Shown here piece after piece: positions 47,831 through 60,155 of a stretch of DNA of 64,000 bases. Position numbers and translations under genes: made by a program. Position 1 is the stretch's first letter. Each line of letters opens with the position of its first letter. Origin of the DNA: Neocallimastix lanati (nom. inval.) (Eukaryota > Neocallimastigomycota > Neocallimastigomycetes > Neocallimastigales > Neocallimastigaceae); assembly GCA_016946835.1 (NCBI GenBank), contig JACVTC010000085.1, positions 1 to 64,000 of the forward strand, in the 5' to 3' direction. The notes beneath the pieces are model-generated. The model made no database searches. It saw only the letters and a program-made list of their open reading frames with translations, and was not told where the DNA came from.

Positions 47831-48343
47831 GTAATTATAAAATATTATCATTAATAATAATTATAAAATAATATAGTATTCATTATAATTTATAAATTAA
47901 TATTTATTACAATAATATGTAAATAAATATAATATTTAAAAATATAATAGTATAAAATTTTATTATAAAATATAATTATTTATTAATTGTTAATATAAAT
48001 ATTTATTATAAATATTTATAATTAGTTATATAGAACATAAAATAGTATTAATATTTAATAAGAATATATATTTTAATTAATAGGAAAAATTAAGAAAGAA
48101 ATTAATAATTGGAAAAAAAGATCGTTAGTTAATATTTATGAAAAGATAATTATTTTAAAAGAGAGAAGTTAATAATAATTTTTAATATGAATTAATATGT
48201 TTTTAATGTTTATTGTATTAATAATTGTAAAGTAATATTTGTGAATTAAATATATTTTAATAAATAAAGATTATAAATATATCCTTATTTACTAAATTAA
48301 GTGCTATAAATATTATATAAATACACAACAAATTATAAATTAA

Positions 48344-50480
48344 GAAAATGATAATGATTGACGTAACAAAAATTAGGAGAGACCAGCCATACTTGGTGGG
48401 TTATGGATTCTTGAATGGAAGAATTTAAAAATATTATTGAAATCTATAATATTGAAGAACAGAGTAGAATATTTGAAAGGTAAAAAACGCTGTGGAAGCT
48501 GATATTAAGAACCATCTAAGGTCATTGTGAACGACAAGAAATTATGTAAAAAGGTTCCCCACATATAAGTATATTCAAAAAGCCATTGAATATACTAAAA
48601 ATTATTTATATTTAAAGGATAAATATAAAATGAAAATTACTTCACAAGTACTTTAACAAGAAATAAAGTAGTCTCCTTTGTATAAATTTTTCTTTAAACT
48701 AGAGTGTTTGGAGAGAAATTTATCAATTGGTGGAGAATCTGGGAGACTCTTGAAATAATAATTATAAGTCTGCTCTATATTAAAAATTTTTCATGTATAA
48801 TAATATATTAAAAATAATTAGATAAAAAATGTCTCATAGACTTGAATTTGGGAATTTCTAGTTCTTCTAGTACTCCAACTTGAAGGGATAATAGAATGTC
48901 ATTTATTGAAGTTAAAAAGGCAGTGACAGGTTTTCCTATATTGTGAAATGAAAACATTACTGTTAAGGCATGATCTAATACTTTAAGCTATTTTTTCTCA
49001 AGTGAAGAATGGACATCCGAGAAGAATATATATGAAGCCTGCTTGTTAACAACTACTGGAGAGCCTTATTCAATCATTTCATAATTGAAGAAGGAGTTAG
49101 AAGACTTTGTCACTTTGCGTTCCTTTCTTTAATGAAATATGAAAGACCCTTTTAACTGAAATGGACGAGGAAACCGATTTTGAAGATCTTTACGAAAGAA
49201 TTAGAAATTACTGTATATGTGACAAAGAATCAATCAAAGTGTTCAATAGAAGATTTATGAAACTTTATTGGGAATTAACTAAGGAGTTTCAACATTGTGT
49301 GGATGCGTATTTATATTCGATGTAATTAGAAGTCGTTTTGAACCATGGAAGGAAGTTGCGAAAAAAGGAACACTTGTTCATTAATGGAAGCTATGAGGAA
49401 AGCCGAAGAGAAGGATAACTACGAGAAATAGAATAAAAAAAATAATAATTTTCCGAGAACCTATAAAAATAATACTTACAAAGGTACCTCAAATCCTCCT
49501 TTTTCCTCTTTTAAAAATATAGTTAAAGGTCATTTTCTCCAAAAAAAACTGTTATTCCAAATGAAGATACCATTGATAATCTAACAGTTTTCGAAGATGC
49601 GTATAAATGTTTGTTATCGATGTGGTCAGAAAGGACATAATGCCAGATTCTGTATAAATGAACTTTCTGCTCAAAATGTTCAATTACTACATAAATTGAA
49701 TGATCAAGGTTATTTAAATTAATAAAAGAAAGTTCTCAATCTTCCTGAACTGAAAATAAAATTGAAAAACAAACTTTGACCATAAAACTTCTTCCAATTA
49801 TGATTTATACTATCAAAAGGTATTTGGAAGAAGATGAAGATCTCTCAAGTAATGAAGAGGAATCAATTGATGTTCGAAAAAATAAGTTAAAAGAAGATAT
49901 TAGAGTACCTTTAGATCCTAAAAATATAAAAACAACATATTACTATGGAAAATAAAACATATAAAAAGAGAGGAAGGAAACTTGCAAACCCAAGAAGTGA
50001 TATCATCGATCATTCCATTATTAATAATAAGAATATTCTCGTTGCAAAGAAAACTAAAAGATAAAAGGAGACTCGGAGAAGATATTACCTATGATAAAGT
50101 TGAAGACAATGATACAAATGGCATCAAACATGCTATGAGCAAGAAAAGATTTCTTGAGTTTCTAAAATCGATATTAATGATGAAAAATAAGAAAACCTAT
50201 GATTTATATGAAGCTCTAGCGAACATTATTGATAGAATTACATTTATCCAATTGTTTGCTGTTCTTTCTTTAAGAAATTATGTGATAAAGGGCTAAAACT
50301 AGATCGTTCTGTAACAAATTCGATTAATACTATTGAAGAGTTCGATGAAGAACTAAGCGATTTAGGTTCAAGGTAGCTTGTAAAGGGTTTATCATGTCTA
50401 ATTGTCTGGAGCAATTGAAGGTGGAATTAACTAATATTTCAATTGAGGAGATGTTTTGGATGATTCCTCCTCCCATGACT
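48344..50480 (+). pseudogene. gag: Gypsy-G gag to protease remnant
   Basis: Fragments in several frames: MIMIDVTKIRRDQPYLVGYG at the start, a gag helix region (FNRRFMKLYWELTKEF, about 49240-49290), MEAMRKAEEKDNY, the zinc knuckle near 49611-49652, an acidic LEEDEDLSSNEEES stretch, and the pre-protease segment ending near 50310. The arrangement follows gypsy gag-protease. Many breaks. Confidence 0.65.
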
Positions 50481-50489
50481 CGTTTTTGG

Positions 50490-51214
50490 TGTTGAAATTA
50501 CAACTAAATTAAATTTCAATTTCAATTAATTTCAATTAAATTATCAATAACAAAATAATTAATAAAAATTTATAATTCATTAATTATTCTTTAAATTTTA
50601 TTTATTTTATAATATTATAAGTTATCTTAGGTCCAGCTTAGGCCTACTGATTCTAATGATATCATATTAAACTTAAATATTATTAATAAATAAAATATTT
50701 ATCCAACATGATGATCATTTGGTCATGTCATCCTTGATTCATAAATTAATGTTTATATATTAATTTATGTTACATTGATTTAATTAATTATTAATTATTA
50801 ATTACTATATTAAATATTTAATTTTATTATTATATTATATATATTAGCTGATATATTAGATTAAAAAATATAATTTATTTATATTAAACATATTCTTATA
50901 CTAAATATTATTATTATCAACTTTATATTATTATTATCAATATTCTCAAACTTACAAAGTATAAATTCAAATTTATCTTTTTGTTCTTTATAAGGTTATA
51001 GTTAACCTATTATAATATAACTGTATATTTTATATTAATAAATAAAAATTTTTTATCATATTAAACCAATTATTAGTTTTAATTAAGTGTTAAATTAAAC
51101 AAATTTAACTTTATAACTCTTTTATTTTAGTAATTCATTTATATTTATATAGTTATATAGATATATCAACCTGATTCCGTCATTAAATTCAATCTGTCTA
51201 CTTCTTAACATTTG
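50490..51214 (+). repeat. Putative second LTR of Gypsy-G
   Basis: Starts TGTTGAAATTACAAC and could end at CTTCTTAACA (51205-51214). It is directly followed by TTTGGTAGAG, which looks like a primer-binding site rather than flanking DNA. Confidence 0.45.
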
Positions 51215-52317
51215 GTAGAGAAATTCAAAAAAAATACCGTTATTAATCCTGTAACGATATCAGCATGATACGATATTTTTATTAAACATCAATATCAATA
51301 TTTATTTTGTTTTATTTGGACGATAAAAGTAGGGAATAATTGACAAAATAATATATTCTAATATTATATTGAATAATACACACAATAATAATATTCACAC
51401 TTTAATATTTAGTTTATTTATTTTATTTATTTATTATTATTCATCAATAAAAATACATCATCAATATAAATATTTGTTAACTAGTTAAAATATAATTAAT
51501 TACTAAAATCTTTTATGTTATTAATGTAAACTAAATATAAAACTACACTAAACTATACTAATAAACATGTTTATAGGTTAAATTATTAATAAAACTAAAT
51601 TTATATTAATAAAAGAACCATTCTTTAAACTATTATTATTTACTAACTATATATAATATTATTAAATTATTATTAACCAATAAGATCTCATCAAATAATT
51701 TCTAACCTAAATTTCAGTAAATTATGGTATTTAGGGTGGTACCGTATCAAGTATTGTTATGTAACAGATACATGGTAACTTCAAGCCTATCCAATGATAG
51801 TCCTCTGGTTACGTAACGTATCTCTAAACAGTTAGCAATTTCGGCTAATCAAATAAAATAATTTATTATTTTCGTACATTAAATTTTATTATTTTATAGT
51901 TAATTATATAGTTAAATACTTAGATAAATATATTTCATTTAGTGATTAGTAAACTAAGTTAAATTAAATTATTTACCAATCATAAAATTATTGACATGTA
52001 TAAATAATAATTGAACTTGTATCTGTAACGCACTAGCGTTACTATTAACGTAAATTTTTATTATAAATATTAATATTAATAAATAAAATATAATTATTAA
52101 ATAAAAATATATTACTCAGTGTAAGCCCAGTAAATGATAACAGATAGAGTTATAAAGTGCTGCGCTATATTCTTGTGTGATAGAAAATAATAGTTATAAA
52201 TATAATTAATTTAGTGTTTATTATTAACAACTCGAATCGAGAGGTGTTAAGTTATCTTAGCCTTTGACTTTAATCATTATTCGTTATCTTAGTTAATAAT
52301 AAACTTACCTTTTACAC
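51215..52317. other. AT-rich DNA with small GC-richer islands
   Basis: Islands at 51236-51280, 51722-51850 and 52015-52320 carry short inverted repeats such as CTCGAATCGAG (52233-52243) and GTAACGCACTAGCGTTAC (52033-52050). TGTAACGATATCAGCATG at 51251 resembles the start of element T. No gene seen. They may be leader or LTR pieces of unrecognised retroelements. Confidence 0.4.
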
Positions 52318-53271
52318 TGATACGAGCTGGGGTTGAAACACTAAGATATTCAAAACAAAAAAAAATAAATATTAACACATAACTATAAAAATAAATTTGG
52401 AAACAAGAAAAAAAATTAAATTTTAAAATATTCTTTATTTAAATTTAAAATTAAAATTTTTTGTTCCCAGTATTAAAAAGAAAGAAATTTATTCTTTTTA
52501 TACTTTTATTTTAATACATTTTATTTATTATTAATATATTCTTTATAAAAAAAACCTATTATAACTATTTTATTTTAATTTTTAACTATTATTTTAAATT
52601 ATTTTTTAAAAAAAATAACATTTATTAAATTAAAATATAAAAATTAATTTAGAGATTGTATCACGAAGGGCATTCCGGGCGGTAGCTTCTTCTTGATATT
52701 GTTATTCAGAGAGAGAATTATACAGAATTGATATTTTCTGTATTTTAAATCATTTTTATTATTGAATTTCTTTTGTATTTTAGTTCATTTTTATTTTAAT
52801 AAAGATTTAATTTATTTTTAATTTTTGTTTTATTTTTAGGTTATTTCAAAGGTTTAGAAAATATTATACAAAAACTTATAACTCTGTATTTTATATCAAA
52901 TATTTATTGAAATAGGTTTTTATTTCACTTAATATAAAAATAAGAATTTAAATTATATAATTTTTAATAAGAATATTTAGTAATAATTTTTATTATATTT
53001 AATATTAATAAAAGATTTTTATTAGAATATTTAATTATAATTTTTATTATATTTGATATTAATAAAAGAAATTAATAAGTGTATTTAATAATAATATTTA
53101 TTATATTTAATATTAATAAAAGAAATTAATAAGAGTATTTAATAATAATATTTATTATATTTAATATTAATAAAAGAATATTTAATAATAAAATTTAATA
53201 ATAGTTTTTATTTTATTATTATTAAGAGTATTTAATAGGAAATACAAGATATTTAGTGACACCACGTATCA
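52318..53271 (-). repeat. Solo LTR, Gypsy-A family, minus orientation (954 bp)
   Basis: Plus strand starts TGATACGAGCTGGGGTTGAA and ends GTGACACCACGTATCA. It is the inverted, somewhat diverged form of the LTR at 3876-5049. It is flanked by ACAC on both sides (52314-52317 and 53272-53275), so the family makes 4-bp duplications. The U3 array is short. Older than the copies at 11666-14485. Confidence 0.92.
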
Positions 53272-54652
53272 ACACTGTAAAGAATAATAATTAATTTTTA
53301 TTAAAATAAAAAATAATTATTAATCTTTATTAAATAAAATAATAATTATTTGATAAAATTTATTAACTTTTTTATAAAATATTTTTAATATAAAATTATT
53401 ATTAATAATTTAAAATTAATATTGTAAAATTATTATTCTTTATCATTATATTAATTAATAATATTAAAATAATTAAACATTAATATTTTTTATATTTGTT
53501 AAAATTCATTTGATAATTAAATGTTAAGTTTTAATTTAAATAATTGTTACATTAATATAATTTTAAACAAATCTAATATAAATTATAGAATTATAATTTA
53601 GAAATAATAATAAAATTATATTAAAAATCATAATGTAACAAATCAAATGAAAAAAGAATAATTAATATATAAAAAAAATCAAGAGTCATTTGATAAAGTA
53701 CGCCTTTGGTTCAAGTTCTCTTGTTGGGAGAAGTTTTATAAAGTTGTTATTTAATTATAAAATTTATTTATTTATTTAAAAATAATTATAAAATTAATTA
53801 ATACATGTATTTAATATTTATCTTGAAAATATAAAATAATTATAATATAAATTTGGCATAAAATTGTGCTGCAAAGAATAATTATAAAGAATTATTCTTG
53901 TTTTTATATTTGAAATTCATAATAAACTATTTAATTAATTAATTCTCTTAGAGTAACTATTAAGTATTTAAAGTATTTAATATAAAAGTATAAAATAAAA
54001 TATAAAATATTCATAAAATATTAATAAAAATATAAATTTATTATAATTAATAAAATATTAATATAAAATAATAATTATTAAAAATAATTAAAAATATAAT
54101 AAAATAAAATATTAATATAAAAATAATAAAAATAATAAAAAGAAATTTATAAATTATTTCAATTTTAACATAACATAAAATTTATGTAATAAATTTTATG
54201 TTTACATTAATTTTTATGTTCTTTCATAATTTTATGTCTTTACATAATTTTTAATTTTATCACGTTATTTTCGATCACGTTTTATTTCTGTCACGAATTT
54301 GCAAATGATTTATTAATTTATTTTTATGTAATTATTAATAAAATAATTTATTAATAATTAAAGTTTTTATTTACGTTTTATATCACATTATTATAAGAAT
54401 ATAATTATAATAAACAAAATAAAATTTTAATTATTTTAAAAATAACAAAAATCTTAATAAAAAATTATTTTTAATAAAAATTTTATGAAATATTTGCCTA
54501 ACTAAATCTCTTATAATAAACTCCTCCCTCTATTTTAAGTGTTAAGTATTTTCTTTTATTTTTTTTTAATTCCTCTATTAATATTAATTATTAGTATTAA
54601 TTGTAGAAAAAAATTAAATTTAATTAAGTTTAAATTTAATTCTTTACAAACA
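53272..54652. other. AT-rich non-coding DNA
   Basis: No gene seen. 54165-54250 repeats TTTTATGT/ACATAAAATT in both orientations, and TCACG occurs three times in 54257-54298. Confidence 0.55.
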
Positions 54653-55081
54653 CGTTATGCCTTGATTATTGTTACTCAATGGTGCCTGGTTCAAGTCTTA
54701 TCTTTTACCTTTTGGAATAAAATATTTATATAGTTATTAATTCTTTTATTCATTTAATTATAAAAATAATATTTATGTAAATAATTATCATGTATTCATT
54801 TAACTCTAAACCAATCATGTATTTTAATTATAAACTTTCTGAATATAAAAATCATATATTATTATTTTATTTTGACTCTTTGAGTCGTTAATAACAAAGT
54901 AACGTAGCTTAAAATTAATAAATAAATAAAATATAATATAAAACCATAATTATAAAAATATTAAATAATAAGATAATTTAGTGTAATAATAAATAATAAA
55001 ATCTCACATTTAGTAGTTTGTTTATTAGTTAACTCATCTACAATGACCTAGTGAGATAAAATAAATTGCAAAATCGTTACA
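54653..55081 (+). mobile_element. Element T copy 2, 5'-altered, plus strand
   Basis: From about 54653 to ATCGTTACA (55073-55081) this matches the reverse complement of 38542-39000 at roughly 90-95 percent by eye, over about 430 bp. The A-box-like TTACTCAATGGTG (54672-54684) and B-box-like GGTTCAAGTC (54688-54697) are kept, but about 27 bases of the anticodon region between them are missing. The TGTAACGAT start is not recognisable here. Confidence 0.82.
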
Positions 55082-55740
55082 ATATCGACTCCCGTTGGAA
55101 ACACACTCGCTACCTTGTTGTAGATGTGTTAATCCACCCCAACGTACCACTAACCTTTCATTATTATTTTATTTATATTCAAAAGTTTAATAATATTTTA
55201 GTTAAATTTACTCTTGCTGTGGACTCTATTACTTCTGTTACTTCCTGAATACTGATTGGTGATATCTGATAAAAATAATTATGGTTTATAAAGTTTATGA
55301 AATTATCTACCTGAACAAGCATCCATCCATCAAGCTTTGTATCTGTTATCCATCCATCAAGTGGAACCCCGATTTTCATCAAACCAAGTGTGCATCCATC
55401 AACAGGATCAAGCTACCCGCTATATGAAAAACTTTAATTTAAAATAACGTGCCAGAATATCGAATAAACTCACTACCGGTACAGGCTACAACTAATGCGC
55501 AACTCACCCTAATCTAATCCATGGAATATATCTTTTGTTTTATCTATTCTTCTACTATTTTAAATTCTAATATCTCTAGCTTTCGTATTCATGGATATCT
55601 CTTTTATTATTCTGTTTTTAATTCTACTAATCTTCTCCGAGTTGGTGTTAGCTTAGATCGTCTGGTATCCGATCGTAGAGGAGGGGATTGTTGTAAAATA
55701 TTTAATAATTTGAATACGTATTTAAATGTAATGTAATGTA
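55082..55740. other. GC-richer island of unknown nature
   Basis: Base composition rises relative to the surroundings. It holds three CATCCATCAA motifs (about 55325-55402), several short frames without recognised domains, and a (TAATG)n tail (about 55727-55747). A tail of short tandem repeats is typical of some non-LTR retroelements, so a truncated LINE 3' end is possible. No RT or endonuclease motif was found. Confidence 0.35.
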
Positions 55741-56638
55741 ATGTAAATTATTGTGGATAAAAATGTTTTCCAAATTTTTAATATAAATTTAAATACATTC
55801 CAAATTATTAATTTAAATAATTTTCTCAAAAATTTATGACTAAATTATTTGGAGAATTTACATCATTATTACTCACTTTGAATCATGAAACTTTGTAAAT
55901 TAAAAATAATTAGTCATAAATTAGTTAAACTAAAATAATCAAAGAAAAATTGCCTTTTCTGTTTGTTTACAAAAACTTGCCGTTTTGTTTATTTATTTTA
56001 AATTTATAGAAATTCTAAAATTAAAAAAAAATATAGCAAGTTGTGGTTTAGCAAATTAGTTTTCACAACTTGGAAAAATTTATATTAAATATATGAATAG
56101 AATATATTTAATAATATAGTTAATGAGTTAAACTCTAAATTTTCTTCCAAGAAAATTTTAGAAATATTAGATAGTTTTTAAATAGTTTTTATATTAAAAT
56201 AATTCATAAAATTTGATGTAATTTATTATTAAATGTAATTACAAATATATAATATTTTAGTTAGTTTATTACAATTTATTCAATTTAAATTTTAATTTTC
56301 AAAAAGTATAAAAAAGTTAATTTTCAACTATTGAACGATAGTTGGAAAATAGTATAGTATAGTAGAAAATAGTATAGAATAGTATAGAAACTAGTATAGT
56401 ATAGCTATTATAAATTTTATATTTTATTAATTAGTATTATAACTATTATTAGAATAGTTATTTTTTATAAAACAATTTTATTCTAAATTTTATTTAAAAA
56501 TCTTAACTGCTAGTAGGCATTCCAGTAAAGGACCCTACGGTACCCAGTTAAGTGATTGTTGATTTATAGTATAGTTAAATTTGATAAATAAGAAATATTA
56601 ATAAAGGAATTTTTATAAAACAAAAAATTAAATTAGTT
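55741..56638. other. AT-rich DNA with TAGTA-type microsatellite
   Basis: No gene seen. An irregular (TAGTA)n stretch lies at 56350-56405. A small GC-richer patch lies at 56510-56560. Confidence 0.5.
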
Positions 56639-57186
56639 TTTAGTTTTAGTGTTTTAGTTAATAATTAATTATAGTGTTAATATAATAAAATTGTGCAAAA
56701 TAAATAATAGTCTGTCCGCACTATTGAGATTTCGAAGTATAACACTAATAATTAATATATATATTTAACAAAAAACTCTCATAAAAATTTCTCTTTTTTA
56801 AATAATCTCTCCTTAATAGAATATTTTTATTTATTTATTTTTTTCTATAGTAAGTTCTACATTTTTCAATATTTTTAAGTCATCATTTTTTATCTCTTGA
56901 TATTACGTTATTCATTTTTAATTACTACGTATACATTCTTATAAATTACATTGTATATTTCATTAATTAATCTTTAGATTCTATTTAATAATATACCATA
57001 TAAATATATTATACTTAAATTTAATATATTAATAAAGTATAATATAAATTAATAATAATTTTACTTTAAAAATAATAATAAATTATGATATCACGTATTT
57101 CCAACAGTTTTAGTGTTTTAGTTAATAATTAATTATAGTGTTAATATAATAAAATTGTGCAAAATAAATAATAGTTTGTCCGCACC
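56639..57186. repeat. ~80-bp direct repeats enclosing 384 bp
   Basis: 56639-56722 and 57107-57186 are nearly identical (TTTTAGTGTTTTAGTTAATA through GCAAAATAAATAATAG to TGTCCGCAC). The DNA between them starts TATTGAGATTTCG and ends ATTTCCAACAG. They lie upstream of the Gypsy-D gag and may be LTR or leader pieces. Confidence 0.8.
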
Positions 57187-57363
57187 GACCTAAACTATTA
57201 GTTTATTTTACAATTTTCCAACTCGTTAGATTAGTATAGTTTACCTTTGTGTAGGATAGACTAGTAATAGTATAAGATTTTTTTTTTTTTTAATATTAAT
57301 TACAAAGTGGATTTAGTAATACTTTATAGTTTAATTTGTAGTTTAATAAATAATAATAATAAA

Positions 57364-58411
57364 ATGAATTACATAAATATCAACAATCAATATCCAGGAG
57401 CTAGGGGAGACTTTGACGCAGCCTCTGAAGCCAGCTCCATGGAAATAGAAAATGAGGTTGGTAATAACGTCAATACCAGGGCACGCCTCATTCCGAAACC
57501 AAAAGCATTCTCTGGAAGAAGAAACGAACTATCAGCCTTCCTTGGTCAAATCAACCGATATTTTAAGTACAATTTAGACGAAGAAGCTGCCGCTGATGAC
57601 GAATTCAAGATTGATATTATAAGTAGTTATTTGGAAGGAAATGCTGCTGAATGGTTTGCTGATCTAGTCAAAGAAGAAAGTCCACTATTGGAAAACTACG
57701 AAAACTTTATTGACGCTTTGCAACAACGTTACAAATCCTGTGCGAGTTCAGATGTCGCGAACAGTCGACTTACCAAGACACGTAGACAACAATTTAGAAC
57801 AATAGCCGAATACTGCAATCAGTTCGAGAAAATAGCCAGAGATTCATCATTTAATGACGAAGCTAAAATCCATTTTTTCATTGAGGGTTTACCAACAAGA
57901 GAAAAAAGAAAGAACCAAACTAATTTATCCTAGAATTAGAAGAATTAATGAACTAATTAATGTTGTAGCTGCTAATGCTGAAGAAGATCATCGTGTTAAC
58001 GGAAATGACCCAATGGATATAGATCAAAGAAGAATTAGACCTTTTCGTAGGGATTTAGGATCAAGTCGTTACCAAAATAATTATCGAAGTAGCCAAATTT
58101 ACAGGGATTCTTCACCAAAGAGGTTAAACAAACCGAAGGAGTGTTTTATATGTAAGAGCACAAGCCACTTAAAGGAAAACTGTCCCAAGCAACAGGACAA
58201 AATTAGAAGAAGAGAAAAGGTCTTACAGATTAAATTGAGCGAGAAAAGTTTAGCCCACACATATAATGTTGTTTTTAAGTACAAAAATGGTTTTATTATG
58301 TTCGCAATTATAGATACTGGTTCAGATCTTAATATTATGGATAGAGCTACCGCCGATAAATGGGTTGAAGTCAGAGTCGAACCCATACAGTATTGGTTAT
58401 GGTCTATGTAA
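57364..58411 (+). pseudogene. gag: Gypsy-D gag with zinc knuckle and protease start
   Basis: The Met at 57364 (MNYININNQYPGARGDF) is preferred to the upstream in-frame Met at 57307. The capsid region has PKPKAFSGRRNELSAFLGQI and YLEGNAAEWFADLV, typical of the gypsy Retrotrans_gag domain. A zinc knuckle (CFICKSTSHLKENC, about 58142-58185) follows, and then a retropepsin start (FAIIDTGSDLNIMD, about 58303). Homology ends abruptly near 58400, and no RT follows. Base composition is visibly richer in GC than its surroundings, so it may be a younger or transferred lineage. Broken, about two breaks. Confidence 0.85.
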
Positions 58412-60023
58412 CTAACCACTAGATCATTATTTTGATTTCTGAAATTCTTTGCTACAGTATTTAAATAAAAATGAAAATTGTCAGTAAAATTATAATAAAG
58501 TATAATAAATAATTAAAATAATAAATAAAATTATTCAAATTTATTTAATTAATTAATAGCCAATAGGATTTAATTTATACCAAATTAAAAGTATAAAAAG
58601 AAAAATTATTATAAATTTTTTTAAAGAGTGGTTTTTTTGGAGAAAAAAGATATACATTAGTTAAGATAAATATATTCGGGGAATATATTTATTTATAAAA
58701 TATAATATAGTAATAAGTTAGAAATAAATAGTTAATAAGATTTTTAATAATACTTTATTATAAAATTGTATTACGACATAATAAATTAAATAAAATAAAA
58801 TAAAACGACAAAAATAATTTTTAAAATTCTGTTTTAAAATAAAGTGTGTAGTAATTATATATTTCTATATTAGAATATACTATTTTATTTTATACTATCT
58901 TGCAAACTCACAAAAATATTGATACTAAAATATTAATAAAAAATTAATAAAATAACGTATCATCTTTGTGTAAGAAACTATAATTATTTGTTAAATAATT
59001 ATAATTTCTTTATTTGATTATTTATCTATTATATAATTTATACATTCATTCATTAAATTAGTAATTATTTATCAAGTTAACATGTATTTGTACATTTAAT
59101 TATAGTTTTAATTTAATTAAAAAAATTTTTCTTTAAATTTATTTAGTATACATTTATTTAATTTAATTTATTTAATTAATTATAAATTTTATTAATTTCT
59201 ATAGTAATGAATTAATTATTTAATTATTATTTTTAATTAAAATTTGAATTAACGGACTTTAAAGTTTTTTATTTTCTTATTAAAATATAAATTAATTTTA
59301 TCGGACTTTAAGGTTTTTTCTAATTTATTATAATAATAAATTGGTTTTTCCTTAAAGAACTTATCTAGTTTTTTCTTCTAATCTTTTTCTAGATAAGATA
59401 ATTATTAAGATTAGAAAACCTTTTAAATTATTATTTTATATAAAATTTATAAATTTTTTTTATTTAATTTTTCGTATAAATAGCTATTGATTTCTCTAAA
59501 TTTTTGAGAAATCAAGAGTTATTATTATATAACAAATATTAAATAAATATATAATAATAATAAATAAAATCTACAACATTTTCAATAAGTGTTCTTTTTA
59601 TTTTATGTTGTTTATTATATTTGTTTATAATAAACTCTTCTTTGTCAAGATAAGTTAAAATTTATTTTTTCTAAATGTTTTCTTATTTTCTCAACTTGAT
59701 GTTAGTATCAGGTTGTAGTTAATAATTTTGCTATAATAAATATTATAATGAAATTATTACACTTTGATAAAGAATGAAATAATAATGATATTTTTAACAT
59801 AAATTCTTAATAATTTGTCACGAATACTAGTGGATTTGAAGTTAAAATTCACTATTAGATCAATTGAAATTTAATTTAGTTATTGACAAAAATTATTTTA
59901 ATTCGATTTTAATTATACAAATAAATATTAGAAACATTAAATAATTAGAAACCAAAGGGTTTGGACTTATTTATTAAAGATAATTTAATTTAATTTAACC
60001 CTTAAGAATTTGATAAAAATAAC
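58412..60023. other. AT-rich non-coding DNA
   Basis: No gene seen. A CGGACTTTAARGTTTTTT motif occurs twice (about 59254 and 59300), and a CTAGATAAG-type inverted pair lies near 59365-59400. Confidence 0.5.
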
Positions 60024-60155
60024 ATGAAGAAAAACAACGATAACTCAACAAATAATGGAAATATTATATTGACATTCCCGCTAAAATTATATTCATTGAA
60101 AAGCTACGGACGAGAACTACAACATAGGTTAAAATCAACCTTATTGGACAACTAG
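60024..60155 (+). other. Short ORF, 43 codons, unknown
   Basis: MKKNNDNSTNNGNIILTFPL then LKSYGRELQHRLKST. It shares SYGxELQ with 45797-46087. It is too short to name and may be a remnant. Confidence 0.25.

Larger units (their letters stand above)
47106..51214 (+). mobile_element. Gypsy-G, decayed Ty3/gypsy element
   Basis: Two regions beginning TGTTGAAATTA (47106 and 50490) share scattered similarity, for example CTTAGGCCTAC at 47222 and 50637, and look like old LTRs. Between them is a gag fossil with a zinc knuckle CYRCGQKGHNARFC (about 49611-49652) and a pre-protease segment (DLYEALANI, NYVIKGLKLDRSV, about 50200-50310) like that of Gypsy-B. RT and integrase are absent. Old, with many (more than ten) breaks. 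Boundaries are approximate. Confidence 0.6.

Noticed and set aside
52015-52320. GC-richer hairpins as a possible structured RNA gene
   Set aside because: Only short inverted repeats are visible; no family is recognised and the stretch borders an LTR.
53690-53740. tRNA-like GGTTCAAGTTCTC near 53699
   Set aside because: No A-box at proper distance and no pairing acceptor stem; a chance B-box match or a tiny remnant.
54539-54733. 64-codon frame over the start of element T copy 2
   Set aside because: Hydrophobic low-complexity frame that runs into the tRNA-like head; not conserved in copy 1.
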